A stretch of 44,189 nt of DNA, taken from positions 1 to 44,189 of the IMG/VR virus record IMGVR_UViG_3300045999_006359; one strand, written 5' to 3'. Below the pieces are notes generated by a model. It was not told the origin of the DNA. It saw only the letters and a list, made by a program, of their open reading frames with translations, and did no database searches. Positions 20,942-30,419 of this stretch are shown here, in pieces. Each line of letters starts with the position of its first letter. Positions within the stretch are counted from its first letter, which is position 1. The DNA comes from a virus. The translations under genes were made by a program, and so were the position numbers.

Positions 20942-21850
20942 CTAGTTGGTTACAGGGTTGGCGCCCAAAGTCTGGTTCTGGGCATTTACCGTAATGTTAG
21001 TTCCAGGAACAGTGACAACGTTCTGGACTGGGGCGGTAATCAGCTGGAGCTGGATTTGCCCTGTGGTCACAAATTCGATAGCGACTTCGACCCTTGAGTC
21101 GACCTGAAAAGCGACAGCAGCGTTGGTTATGACAGCGGTTGTTTCGTAGTACAACTCATCCGATAGCGTCCCAGGGGAATTGCTGGGGTTGTAATCGTCG
21201 GTTTTCAGATAAAACTTGGCGTTGAACTCTCCGCCGATTTGTGTACGTGTTACTAGTTGCAGTAGATAGTTTGCGTTTTCTGTGTTTGTTCCAAGGCCGA
21301 TTCCGGCATAATCCCAGATACAGCTAAGGCGGCCTGAACCAGACATTAAGCCGCTGTACTGGGTACGAAACTCTTCCGATAGAGCGGTTACGTCGATAGC
21401 TTCTTTGCTGGTGCTTAATTCGTACGAGGTGACAGCTGCAAGCAGCCTGTACGTGGAGTCAAGAGAACTGACGTTTACAACCATATTTACAGCGTCTGAA
21501 GCTACAAGCGGTGAAGCGTCAGCTAAGTCACCACGCAAGGCTAAGGCCAAGGATGAGTACAGACGAATTGAACCGACCTGGTCTACGTGTATAAAGCGAT
21601 CTATGCTGTTTTCTTGGGTACTTGAGGCCCAGTTAGAGGCAGCAATCCACGTCAAATTTGTGCCTGCGGGCGCGGTTATGCGTACACGATCTCCTGTGAT
21701 AAATGAGCCGTAGAAGATACCCCCCGTAGCGTTAGTTGCTCTAGCTGTAAAAGTTTGGCGGTTTGTGTCTGTTGAGACGATCGTAATTGTGCGAGGTAAG
21801 GAGCGTCTCTGTAGCTCGACTTGTCCGTAATTTCCTATGAAAACGGTCAT
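20942..21850 (-). CDS. Virion/tail structural protein, 302 aa
   Basis: Beta-rich, Thr/Val/Asn-rich sequence (TVFIGNYGQVELQRRSLPRT; VRITAPAGTNLTW; YLLQLVTRTQIGGEFNAKF). Its layout, with an internal EAIDVTALSEEFRTQ segment, resembles tail-tube-domain proteins. It follows a tube-like gene (21855-22292) and precedes the fibres, so a tail tip or collar role is likely. No catalytic motif. Identity is by position and composition. Confidence 0.55.
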   Translation of the reverse strand: MTVFIGNYGQVELQRRSLPRTITIVSTDTNRQTFTARATNATGGIFYGSFITGDRVRITAPAGTNLTWIAASNWASSTQENSIDRFIHVDQVGSIRLYSSLALALRGDLADASPLVASDAVNMVVNVSSLDSTYRLLAAVTSYELSTSKEAIDVTALSEEFRTQYSGLMSGSGRLSCIWDYAGIGLGTNTENANYLLQLVTRTQIGGEFNAKFYLKTDDYNPSNSPGTLSDELYYETTAVITNAAVAFQVDSRVEVAIEFVTTGQIQLQLITAPVQNVVTVPGTNITVNAQNQTLGANPVTN

Positions 21851-21854
21851 GGTT

Positions 21855-22292
21855 TTACAGGGTTACGGTTTCAAGGGGACCATCGCAAGTGAAGGAGATT
21901 TGCGACGATACCACTTCGCCTACGGATGCTCCTACTGAAACGCTCGTGATGTATGCCCTAAAACTAATTTCGCGTGGTGCGCCGGGATAATCAAAAAAGA
22001 ACTTGAGTTCTACGCGATCTTCTCTAGTAATACCGGCGACACCCGTGCGTAGGATGCGGCGCATCAAAGTATCCACAGCCGGGTTGCTGCCGTTATTGGG
22101 ACCTTTGTAATAGATAACGGTGGTAGTACCAGAAAAAGATTGGTGGCCAGGTGTGTATGTTTTTACGTTCTCACTGAGTGCCGTGGTTTCCAGCAGGTTG
22201 AGATCGCCTTGGATATTGAAAGCCGTGACTTTGAGTAAGCGGTCGTTGCCGACTTGCATGTAGCCGTCACGTCCTGTAAACAGCTTTTCCAT
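21855..22292 (-). CDS. Tail-tube-like protein, 145 aa
   Basis: It begins EKLFTGRDGYMQVGNDRLLK and contains LNLLETTALSENVKTYTPGH, the 'x-T-T-x-L-x-E' pattern found in phage tail tube subunits, then SSQISFTCDGPL near the end. It is half the size of the tube-like protein at 31032-31814. It may be a second tube-fold subunit at the tail tip. Confidence 0.6.
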   Translation of the reverse strand: MEKLFTGRDGYMQVGNDRLLKVTAFNIQGDLNLLETTALSENVKTYTPGHQSFSGTTTVIYYKGPNNGSNPAVDTLMRRILRTGVAGITREDRVELKFFFDYPGAPREISFRAYITSVSVGASVGEVVSSQISFTCDGPLETVTL

Positions 22293-22315
22293 GGTCGACC
22301 TCGCTTAGTACCAGT

Positions 22316-22708
22316 TTAGAAGACGCCGACGAACTTGGCTGTTACGACATGCGTGTCCTTTTTGACAGTCTCTATTGTAGGTGGGCCGGCATAGCGCCAA
22401 GCATTGCCACTGGAACCGGCGCCGATTAGCGCATCGTTTGCGTCCCAGCCGGCTTTTGTGCCGCTGGCCGCAGTAGAGCCGAATGCGAAAGTCTGGAATG
22501 TGCCTCGTTGGCCGATGTAGTGGTCCATGATCGAGGCGGCTTGGGTGGAGCTGATGTTGCGCCATTCCAAGCTCATGGTCATGTTGGTGCGGCGGTTGCC
22601 GTACAGAATCCGAATCTCGGCGCCACTTTGGGCCTTGTACGTTTTGACGGGCCAGTCGCCCATCTCGAACGAGCGGCTTGTGGGGGCGATGTTTGGAAAG
22701 TCAGCCAT
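22316..22708 (-). CDS. Minor tail protein, 130 aa
   Basis: It starts ADFPNIAPTSRSFEMGDWPV, followed by beta strands and SLEWRNISSTQAASIMDHYI. Size and order relative to the tail tip protein suggest a lambda gpM-like or baseplate-rim protein. No sequence motif settles it. Confidence 0.55.
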   Translation of the reverse strand: MADFPNIAPTSRSFEMGDWPVKTYKAQSGAEIRILYGNRRTNMTMSLEWRNISSTQAASIMDHYIGQRGTFQTFAFGSTAASGTKAGWDANDALIGAGSSGNAWRYAGPPTIETVKKDTHVVTAKFVGVF

Positions 22709-22716
22709 GGCCGTTG

Positions 22717-25700
22717 TCAGTTGGGATTCTCGTCCGCGATCACGGAGAACATGCCAGAGGTAGGCTTGAGTTCATCAGCGATGAGACTCTCTCCTTGTGA
22801 GTTTACTGGGAAGTAACTGGCTGTAATTTGCACCAGGCCGTCCTCGTCAAGGTTTATGGAATCGACCATGTAGACGAGCGAGTTGACTTTTGTTTCTTTT
22901 ACCGCGAAGACAGCGTTGCGGGTCGTTTCTGCCCACGGTGTTGCAGGTTCGCCCGGCAACGCCCTGACAGTGATATTCGCTTCACCTACTTCAGAACTGA
23001 GGGCACTCCAGATATACATCGAGTAGGTTTGTCCGATCTGCAGAGATGTGGGCGACACAATTACACCGTCATTTCTGATAATCCCCGAGGCGGTGGGTTC
23101 GACGTAGCTGCTTTGGGTGACAACGCGGATGAAGTCTCCAGGTGCCAAGTTGAGACCAAGCGGGGTTGTTTTGAACGTCACTGCGTGGGTGCGGTGATGC
23201 CTAGAACTCAGGGCAAACTTGGCAAACAGCTCGGCATGGTACTGACTGGTGATGTGGGAGAAACTAAATTCTTCTAGCGGACCGTCTTGGATGGGACCGT
23301 TAGCGGAAATACGCCTGGACACAACAACTGTTTTTTCTTGCGGGAAGCGGTTGGCTGATTCTTCCCGGTAGCGCACCAGGGCGCGGATCGGTAGACGTTC
23401 TTGGGCTTGGATGTACTCCAGCTGGAACGATTCTTCGATGATGTTGCCTTCGGTGAAGATACCTTTAATAGGCACCTTAACGTCGTAGATCGAATAGGTG
23501 GTCGAGTCTATAGGAAGGGCGGGCTCAATAGAAAACTTTCCGGCTCGTGTGACGAGATTGCAGAGGAGGCTTGTACTTACGCGAGCAAAAAATTCACGGA
23601 TATTTTGTTGCTCTACAAGCACATCGTCGAAAAATAGTCGATTCTTTTCAAGGAAGGTACCAGTACGTCGCAGCTGCGTTACGTCAATCAAATCAGGGCT
23701 GACAAGATTCCCAACGCCGGTGTTGCGGTCTGTGAGTAAGTAATAAACAAGGTCTGTAAAAATATTCGACGGGCCAACTGGATCTGGGTTGTTTTGTTCT
23801 GCCGGTGCTTTTACGCGTAGTTTTGTGACGCGAATACCTTCTTTTTGGTAGATATGGAGCTGCTCCAGACGGTCAAGGTTAATGCCGCTGCGGATCTTGA
23901 GGCCGGCCATAGCGCAGCCAATGTAGGAGGCTCGGCCATCGCGGGCAGCGTCGTTTGCAAGGCTTTCGTTGACGTACGTGATCTCGTGCTCGGGGTTGTT
24001 GTCGCAGCTGCGTGTGATCAAACTGTTGTAGTAGGACACTTCGGATATGCCTGCGTACTCGTCGAAAATGCGTTCGCCTGAAACTGTTCCAGGCACGCGG
24101 ATTTGCGTCGCGGCGTTGACCTGGAATGTGTAGCGAATTACTGTTTGATTAGGGTCAAATAGTTTGGAGTCGATTGTAAATGTATCGCCCGATTTCCAGT
24201 CGCCGCTGAAAGTGGCGGGTATTTCGCCTCCATTAGCGATTGTCCAGTACAAAGCGCGTGCGTTGCCGCCGGTTGTGCCGAAGTTTTCGACGCGCAGGCG
24301 CATTGCCATACGTATGACTTTGCTCCCAGAGACAAACTTGAAGTCTTCTTGGTCGTTGGCATCGAAGGTGTATTCAACGCCGGCTTTGGCGCCAGTTGCT
24401 GTTGGCCAAGTTGGAACAGGGAAGGTGTCTACGTTTGGGTCGGGGTCTTTGTTGATTTTGCGGGTGATGCCGTTACTGATTTCACGAGCTGTCGCTGTAC
24501 GTGTACCAGTTACAACTATTGCTTGGACAAAGCGCACACTTGTGAGTGTGGTTATAACACGTTCGCTTGTGGTCGTTTTTAGACTGCTGACCATCTCACT
24601 GTTGAGGGCCAGGCTGGCGATGCTGTCGATGTAACCGCGAGTGCGGATCGTAAATGTACCGTGATCGGTTTTAATTTCGTCAGTGTACGGGTTGGGGTCG
24701 CCGGCAACCGTTACGCCGTCGATATTGAGACGAATGCACGGAGCTTTTACGGTGCGGGATCCGATGCGGACATCTTTGTCGATGCCCAAGATGTGTACCA
24801 GTTCGCCTGATGTTATAGGTCTAAACCGAAACTCAAACTGCTTTAGCGGTTGTGCAATACGGATAAAGCTGTACTGGTCCTGTGGTGTCGAGCCAACGAC
24901 ACAGAAAGGAAACTGATTAAGTTTGACCCAGCCGTCATTGAAGCCGTAGGTTGTGTCGGCAGGTCTTGCATATAAGTTAAAGAACGATGCACGACGGACG
25001 TAGGACTGGATTGTTCCGGATGTTGCTGTAACCTGGCCGGCGTCGTATTCAAACTTGCCGAGCACTGTCGGTAGGCTGTTGAAATTACAGATGCCGTTTA
25101 GGCGTGCCCAGACGTTTGACTTAATGCCGATCTCGGTTACGTTGCATCGACGGGAATTCTGAATAACGGCGATCTCGGATTTGCATATTGGGTACCAGGC
25201 GGAATCAATCTTGTAGAGAGGGCCTCGGTTACCTTCGGGTAGGTGTGTTCTTGTAGTTACAAAACCGTAGTCACAGACGCCCACATAACCTTTATTTCCG
25301 TGGTCGAAAATGGCCACAGCCCGCAGAGTGACTGAGAAGACAGTCTTTTCAGTCTTATCGAAAACACGATCACCGGGCTCGCGTTTTTCGACTTCCCACA
25401 AGCAGTTGCCGATCATCCAACGGGTACCGAGTTTCAGCAAATCGTCTTGCTGCTCGTGCTCTGTCTTTATCGAGTTACGGATACTGAGATTGTCGACAGT
25501 ATCTGATTCTGGTCGCAGATAATTCTGCACGCCATTGCGATCTGCTCCAGGGACACCTTGCCAGCCTTCGGGGGCTGGTATGTTCCTTTCGTAGAGATCT
25601 TTGTTGTACGCAACTTTTTGGTCTACTTCGGCGGCGTTGTAAACAACTTTGATCCTGGTTGAATTGTTGGGGTTGTTCTTGTCGACAACTACATTTACTT

Positions 25701-26742
25701 CTGTACCGTTATTGCGGTTGGAAGCTGCATATCGTTGGCCGTTGACTTCGACAATGCCGAACTGACGGCCGTAGTTTCGGCCCGTTCCATACCATTGGGG
25801 ATTGCCGCAAAGCTGGGTAAGCTTTGCAGACATCGACCGAAGAGCTTGGTCGTTCGCAGGGCCGTAGTACGGAAGAACCTCGAAGTTCATCCTGTACGAC
25901 GTCCCATTAGGGAGGGCGTTGTATACGCCGAAACGGCTCTGAGTAGATGGCGAGAATGTGTGGCTGAAGGCCTCGCCGATGAGGCCCGACAGTGTCATGG
26001 CCTTGAACGAGTTCTCGTCGTCTTTTTCGTCGGCACGGAAATCACCGACGATTGAATTTCTGCCGCGTAAGCGGCTATCGGCGGGGGTGTAGTTACTGGT
26101 GTTGGCGATTGGAGCGCCACCGGGGTTGTAGTACCAGCGGTAGTCAGAGTCCGGGAAGCTGTCGAGGGGAAGTTGACCGAGGTAGACGCCTGCTTTGTTT
26201 TCGTTGACGTTTGCTGGGCGGTGCATCGGAGATTGACCGGCCAGGAAAACCATCTCGACGCTTTGATAGCCGCCCCAGCTGTAGGTGCGGGACCACACCA
26301 GCTTGGGGGCGATCATCACGCCTCCTACTTGCCTTGCAGTGGCGTCTCCGGGAAACTGGACAGACTTCTGTTCTGTGAAAACAATCGGGATAACTTCGTT
26401 GTATCGCGTCAGTTCCTGGTTGGCTTGAAAGCCGTATGTCGGAGCGAACCGATCTCGCCCGACGATGCTGTCTAACGTGCGATTCTGCGGTTGGCGTTGC
26501 TGCGGAACATTCGGCTTGGGTGTTAATAGGTAGCTAACACCTTGTAGAACCAGGCCGACAATAAACAGCACGATTGCTGTCGGCTCGTTTTTAATATCGG
26601 GGATATGTGCGTACTCAGCCGGGCGTTCGCGGCTGAGCCAGTAGACCTGGTGTTTGAAATCAAGGTATTCGGCTTCTGTACAGCCAATCTGTGCAATTAG
26701 CTGGCGCTCGTACGGAAGGAGGCGCTGCGATAGCAGCGGCAT
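22717..26742 (-). CDS. Tail tip / central fibre protein (lambda J-like)
   Basis: 1341 aa from ATG 26742 (PLLSQRLLPYERQLIAQIGC); a longer reading from 26817 overlaps the upstream gene more. A hydrophobic stretch near residues 55-75 (AIVLFIVGLVLQGVSYLL) is followed by a Pro/Gln linker and large beta-rich regions. The C-terminal third (QLEYIQAQERLPIRALVRYR; VVSRRISANGP; PLGLNLAPGDFIRV) resembles the tip attachment protein J / phage-tail-3 family. It would cap the tail tube and connect to the fibres. Confidence 0.8.
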   Translation of the reverse strand: MPLLSQRLLPYERQLIAQIGCTEAEYLDFKHQVYWLSRERPAEYAHIPDIKNEPTAIVLFIVGLVLQGVSYLLTPKPNVPQQRQPQNRTLDSIVGRDRFAPTYGFQANQELTRYNEVIPIVFTEQKSVQFPGDATARQVGGVMIAPKLVWSRTYSWGGYQSVEMVFLAGQSPMHRPANVNENKAGVYLGQLPLDSFPDSDYRWYYNPGGAPIANTSNYTPADSRLRGRNSIVGDFRADEKDDENSFKAMTLSGLIGEAFSHTFSPSTQSRFGVYNALPNGTSYRMNFEVLPYYGPANDQALRSMSAKLTQLCGNPQWYGTGRNYGRQFGIVEVNGQRYAASNRNNGTEVNVVVDKNNPNNSTRIKVVYNAAEVDQKVAYNKDLYERNIPAPEGWQGVPGADRNGVQNYLRPESDTVDNLSIRNSIKTEHEQQDDLLKLGTRWMIGNCLWEVEKREPGDRVFDKTEKTVFSVTLRAVAIFDHGNKGYVGVCDYGFVTTRTHLPEGNRGPLYKIDSAWYPICKSEIAVIQNSRRCNVTEIGIKSNVWARLNGICNFNSLPTVLGKFEYDAGQVTATSGTIQSYVRRASFFNLYARPADTTYGFNDGWVKLNQFPFCVVGSTPQDQYSFIRIAQPLKQFEFRFRPITSGELVHILGIDKDVRIGSRTVKAPCIRLNIDGVTVAGDPNPYTDEIKTDHGTFTIRTRGYIDSIASLALNSEMVSSLKTTTSERVITTLTSVRFVQAIVVTGTRTATAREISNGITRKINKDPDPNVDTFPVPTWPTATGAKAGVEYTFDANDQEDFKFVSGSKVIRMAMRLRVENFGTTGGNARALYWTIANGGEIPATFSGDWKSGDTFTIDSKLFDPNQTVIRYTFQVNAATQIRVPGTVSGERIFDEYAGISEVSYYNSLITRSCDNNPEHEITYVNESLANDAARDGRASYIGCAMAGLKIRSGINLDRLEQLHIYQKEGIRVTKLRVKAPAEQNNPDPVGPSNIFTDLVYYLLTDRNTGVGNLVSPDLIDVTQLRRTGTFLEKNRLFFDDVLVEQQNIREFFARVSTSLLCNLVTRAGKFSIEPALPIDSTTYSIYDVKVPIKGIFTEGNIIEESFQLEYIQAQERLPIRALVRYREESANRFPQEKTVVVSRRISANGPIQDGPLEEFSFSHITSQYHAELFAKFALSSRHHRTHAVTFKTTPLGLNLAPGDFIRVVTQSSYVEPTASGIIRNDGVIVSPTSLQIGQTYSMYIWSALSSEVGEANITVRALPGEPATPWAETTRNAVFAVKETKVNSLVYMVDSINLDEDGLVQITASYFPVNSQGESLIADELKPTSGMFSVIADENPN

Positions 26743-27077
26743 GGAGGCAGGACTTGAAAAGGGCACCAGTTCACCCGATTCACCATTGCCGCCGTGTATA
26801 GGATGCCGTCCTGCCAAGCGACCCCAAAAGCGTGATTGATGTGTGGCAGTAGAACCACGTCACCATCATACTGCGGGCGTGGAATACGAAAACCCCAGTT
26901 GTGGATAGCACGCAGGACGTCGCGTTTTGGTGCGTCGTACCAGCTGCTATCGAAGTCTGGGCAGCGGATGTGAAGGCGAGTAAGGACGGTATACACCAGA
27001 TGGATACAGTCCAAGGCTTTGTCTGAGTCGGAGCCGTCTGCGCCGAGGCGGTATGGTCTGCCGATGAGATCCAGCAT
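26697..27077 (-). CDS. NlpC/P60-like tail peptidase
   Basis: 126 aa. It opens LDLIGRPYRLGADGSDSDKA with the nucleophile Cys in KALDCIHLVY (C24) and a His in INHAFGVAWQDG (H82), the order of NlpC/P60 tail proteins (lambda gpK type). The role would be local peptidoglycan cleavage or tail tip assembly. It overlaps the tail tip gene by 46 bases. The C-terminal 30 residues are Cys/Arg/Ser-rich and may be an overlap artefact of the coding region. Confidence 0.7.
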   Translation of the reverse strand: MLDLIGRPYRLGADGSDSDKALDCIHLVYTVLTRLHIRCPDFDSSWYDAPKRDVLRAIHNWGFRIPRPQYDGDVVLLPHINHAFGVAWQDGILYTAAMVNRVNWCPFQVLPPCRCYRSASFRTSAS

Positions 27078-27583
27078 CAGCTCAGGCGGAGGTTGCTGGT
27101 TGTCGGGAGTGGGCCGAATACGTCCTCGGTGATTCGGCGACGTGGGATGTCGTTACCCACAGCGTCGATAATCGACGAAACTTCGACGCGCAGTTCAGTT
27201 TCGGTCCAGACAGCACCAGTGACTTGGCCTGCAAACTCGCTTAGGAGCTGAAAGTTGCGGTTTGGTGTTGGGTTGATGTACACCATGTCGATACTTATGA
27301 TCCAGCTTTCTTGGACGAGGCGGGCTGTCCAGCTTTTGCTGAGTTCGTTATTAGGGAAAGCTAGTTGCGTCAACTGGTTATCGCCGCTGCGGTTGACTGT
27401 GACGCCGGAGAATCCGAAGGGTAGAAAGTTGTATGTTTTACCGTCGTAGACAGTTTTACCGTCGCTCGTAGGGCCAACTCCGGGGCTGAAGAAGTTTTGA
27501 AAGTAGAAAGGGGCGGCGCCTGTTTCGCGTGGTGTAAGCGTTAAAAAATGGCCGAAGGAAAACTCGGATGGAACAGTAGACAT
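27077..27583 (-). CDS. Minor tail protein (lambda gpL-like)
   Basis: 168 aa, starting STVPSEFSFGHFLTLTPRET. The segment WTARLVQESWIISIDMVYIN and the C-terminal VEVSSIIDAVGNDIPRRRIT match the general look of tail tip L-like proteins (DUF1833/2163 type), including the conserved RR near the end. It lies between the tape measure and the NlpC-like gene, as gpL does between gpM and gpK. Overlaps the tape measure stop by one base. Confidence 0.65.
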   Translation of the reverse strand: MSTVPSEFSFGHFLTLTPRETGAAPFYFQNFFSPGVGPTSDGKTVYDGKTYNFLPFGFSGVTVNRSGDNQLTQLAFPNNELSKSWTARLVQESWIISIDMVYINPTPNRNFQLLSEFAGQVTGAVWTETELRVEVSSIIDAVGNDIPRRRITEDVFGPLPTTSNLRLS

Positions 27584-30354
27584 CAGACCATACCTAAACG
27601 ACTACGGGTGGAGCGCGATTGCTGTAGGCGGCGAAGCGTGCGTTGTTCGCCTTCCTGGGCACCACGCTGGGCGGCCTGGTTGAGGCCGGCTTGGAACTGG
27701 TCGGCAGTGACGTAATCGACGCTGTTGATTCGCTCCACGCTATAGCGGATGTCGATGGTGCCTGTTGACTGGGATGCCATGCCGCCGGCAGTTGCGTCAG
27801 AGTCGGTGCTGCCGCTGCCTGGGATGACGGAGGCGCCGCGGGCACCAGTTGCATAGCGGCTCATGGCTGCTTGCATTTTGCTGGCAGGAATAACGTATTC
27901 CGCTTCGCCGCCTTCGCCGATAATCGCGTTCGTTGGGCCTGTGACAAAGCCGCCTTCTGCGAACGGTGTAAGTGGCGCATACTTTGCCAGGCTTACATCG
28001 GCACCGGGGAAACTACCTGCGCCGCTTCCACCGCTGTTAAACCCGAGACCCAAGGATTTGAGAATAAAGCCCAAGGTCATCATCGTGATTTGTTGGGCGA
28101 TGATTTGGGCGGCCATGTTGACGAAGTTCTCGCCGATGCTCTTCATCATGTTGCCGAGCGCTTCTTGAGCGCTGACTGACCCACTCGCGATGTCTTGGAA
28201 CGCCTGACCGAAGGCTTGGCCGATGTTGTCGGCGGCCATAACACCGACGTTTTCAATGTTTGTGAGTTCGGCAATACTCTGCTGAAGCTCCTTCATTCGT
28301 TTTTGACCTGGGCTATCTTCGACCGCAAGTTGCTGGCGACGCTGGCGAATTTGTCCCAGTTGGTCTTCACCGAAGCCCTCGATACGCAGTTTGCGTAGAT
28401 CTTCTTCTATGCGTAACTGTTCCTTGGCAGCTTCTGTTGTGGCTTGCTTGAGCTTAAGTTCGTAGTCAAGATCCGCAAGAATTTCGGAAAATTGTTGCGC
28501 TTTTTTATTTTCAATCTCTTCTAAACTTTGCGCTATTTTAAGACGTGCATTTTCTGTTTCTTGTACACCCTTGATTACTAAGGCTTCTTGAGCACGTACA
28601 TTTGTTTCTTCGGAAAGTTTCTGGGCATATTGAAACTGGATATTTAAAATATCGAGTTCGCCTTTGAGGCGGGCGGCGGAAAGTGCGTCGCGGCGTTGTT
28701 CGGCCTGAAAAATACGATCTTGAAGGCCCACTTGAACCTGCAAGAACTGTGTTTCTGCTTGGGTGTCGCGGATGAGTTTTGCGACGCGGGCAGCTTCGCG
28801 TGCGGCCTCCTCAGCAGCGCGATCTTTCTTAGTTCGACCGGCTGACGGCGGTAGTTGTGACGGTGCTGAAATGCGTCCTATAGGCGTTTTAATTGGTTGT
28901 TGCTGACTACCCGGAATGTACCGTCCATACATTCCGGTATCTTGTGCTGACTTACGTCCACCTCCTGTTAATGCGCTTGCTGTATTAAGTAAATTAACAA
29001 CTGCCTGTAAGCCCGGAATCATCAATATAACGGCATTAGCAACGGTTTCTACATAACCGGGGATAGCCAGTAAAGCAGACGCTGCTTGCGTACCAAGATC
29101 TATAAATTTTGCTATTAACTGGGCTACTTTAATGGTAAGTGGTGCTAAAGCGTCTAGTATTTTTGTAAAACCGTTTGTAGCACTTTCTGTAACACTTTCT
29201 AATGATGCGTTTAGTTCAGTAGTGCTTGTTGTAAGTGTAGCAGTTACATTGCTAGCAAGTGCTTGAACTTTACTGGATATAGTATTAAACGCTACTTCAT
29301 AAGCGTTTTGAAGTTTTGGTGCGCCGGCAGAACCTTTGTTTGCCAGATCTACTAACGTATCTAACAGATCTTGAACGGAAATCTTGCCATCTTTTGCCAT
29401 GACAAGAATATTATCGCGGTTTGTTTTATATTTAGCAGCTAAAGCATCTTGGATGTTGATATTTTGACTTGTTAGTTGATTCAGTGTAGCTTGTGTTACT
29501 TTTCCGCTTTCCAGTGCTCCTGTAAGCGCGTTTGTTGTTTTTACAATGTTGCCGTTATACTGTTCAGTTAGAGCACTAACAAGTTGAATTGCTTTTGCTT
29601 GGTCTTCTATAGCTAGACCAATTCCGCGAATATTTTGAACTGACTCGACAAACTTGTCCGCATCTGCGCCAGCAAGTTTGAAGGCTTGTTGAAGACGGTT
29701 TGTTTGCTCTGCGCTAAAACCGATGTCAGCGCCGAGCTCTTTTATTTTGTTTCCTTGCTCTGTCAGGTTTCCGATTAACGTACCGAGCAGAGATCCGGCA
29801 AAACCGCCAGCGCCTCCGAAAGCTCCTCCGAGCGCTCCGCCGATGGCACCGCCTGTTGCTGCCCCGGCTCCTTGACCGAACAGCAACGGAAACGATCCGC
29901 CGATAATCGCATTTTCCGCTATACCTCGAAACGTTCCACTCCGTAAGGATCCTGCGACCCCGTTACGTCGTGCTCCTGCTGTACTTTGCGGTAGTGCAGG
30001 CCCTTGTACACCAAAACCTGCATCGCCCGGTTTAATTTTTTGCTGGGCTACCAGCTGCTGTTGAATAAGTCTATTTTGACGCTCTCTAGCGGTATTAGCT
30101 GCATTTAAAGCAGCAACATATGCTTGGACAGCTCGTGTTTCTGCCTCTGTACCGATCTGCGCTTGATCGAGTAATCTTTTTGCCTTTGATAGTTGCTCGT
30201 TAAATGCATTGAGACCCTTAGGCCCTGTTGAAGCGTTCTGCCAAGCGTTATTTACACGGTTTACAGCTGCTTCTGCTTCAGTTACTTTTTTGATTACGGC
30301 GTTTAATTGTGCCGTGCCTTTTACAGCTATGTTTATTTCTGCTGTGTAGGCCAC
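27583..30354 (-). CDS. Tape measure protein
   Basis: 923 aa from a GTG. A long helical N-terminus (VKGTAQLNAVIKKVTEAEAA), a Gly-rich hydrophobic patch at ~145-190 (GGAIGGALGGAFGGAGGFAG), a tape-measure core (~200-470) and a long coiled coil (~520-690) follow; the C-terminus has a hydrophobic segment and Gly-rich end. At about 0.15 nm per residue it suggests a tail of roughly 140 nm, a general rule of thumb. The N-terminal half (28.9-30.35 kb) is noticeably AT-richer than its surroundings. It has its own -10 (TAAACT) behind a terminator. Confidence 0.93.
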   Translation of the reverse strand: MAYTAEINIAVKGTAQLNAVIKKVTEAEAAVNRVNNAWQNASTGPKGLNAFNEQLSKAKRLLDQAQIGTEAETRAVQAYVAALNAANTARERQNRLIQQQLVAQQKIKPGDAGFGVQGPALPQSTAGARRNGVAGSLRSGTFRGIAENAIIGGSFPLLFGQGAGAATGGAIGGALGGAFGGAGGFAGSLLGTLIGNLTEQGNKIKELGADIGFSAEQTNRLQQAFKLAGADADKFVESVQNIRGIGLAIEDQAKAIQLVSALTEQYNGNIVKTTNALTGALESGKVTQATLNQLTSQNINIQDALAAKYKTNRDNILVMAKDGKISVQDLLDTLVDLANKGSAGAPKLQNAYEVAFNTISSKVQALASNVTATLTTSTTELNASLESVTESATNGFTKILDALAPLTIKVAQLIAKFIDLGTQAASALLAIPGYVETVANAVILMIPGLQAVVNLLNTASALTGGGRKSAQDTGMYGRYIPGSQQQPIKTPIGRISAPSQLPPSAGRTKKDRAAEEAAREAARVAKLIRDTQAETQFLQVQVGLQDRIFQAEQRRDALSAARLKGELDILNIQFQYAQKLSEETNVRAQEALVIKGVQETENARLKIAQSLEEIENKKAQQFSEILADLDYELKLKQATTEAAKEQLRIEEDLRKLRIEGFGEDQLGQIRQRRQQLAVEDSPGQKRMKELQQSIAELTNIENVGVMAADNIGQAFGQAFQDIASGSVSAQEALGNMMKSIGENFVNMAAQIIAQQITMMTLGFILKSLGLGFNSGGSGAGSFPGADVSLAKYAPLTPFAEGGFVTGPTNAIIGEGGEAEYVIPASKMQAAMSRYATGARGASVIPGSGSTDSDATAGGMASQSTGTIDIRYSVERINSVDYVTADQFQAGLNQAAQRGAQEGEQRTLRRLQQSRSTRSRLGMV

Positions 30355-30380
30355 GGCGCCGGCGTGCAGTCTGGTACTTC

Positions 30381-30386
30381 AGTTTA
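30381..30386 (-). promoter_or_regulatory. Candidate -10 element TAAACT for the tape measure gene
   Basis: Minus-strand TAAACT, 32 nt upstream of the GTG at 30354 and directly downstream of the terminator at 30393-30419. Confidence 0.4.
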
Positions 30387-30392
30387 CGGCAG

Positions 30393-30419
30393 AAAAAAGC
30401 CGCCGGGGTTAGCGGCGGC
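30393..30419 (-). terminator. Intrinsic terminator between tail chaperone and tape measure
   Basis: Minus strand: GCCGCC, a 9-base loop, GGCGGC, then six Ts. It overlaps the stop codon of the frameshifted chaperone (TAA at 30411-30409). An intrinsic terminator here is unusual in a tail operon. Confidence 0.75.
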
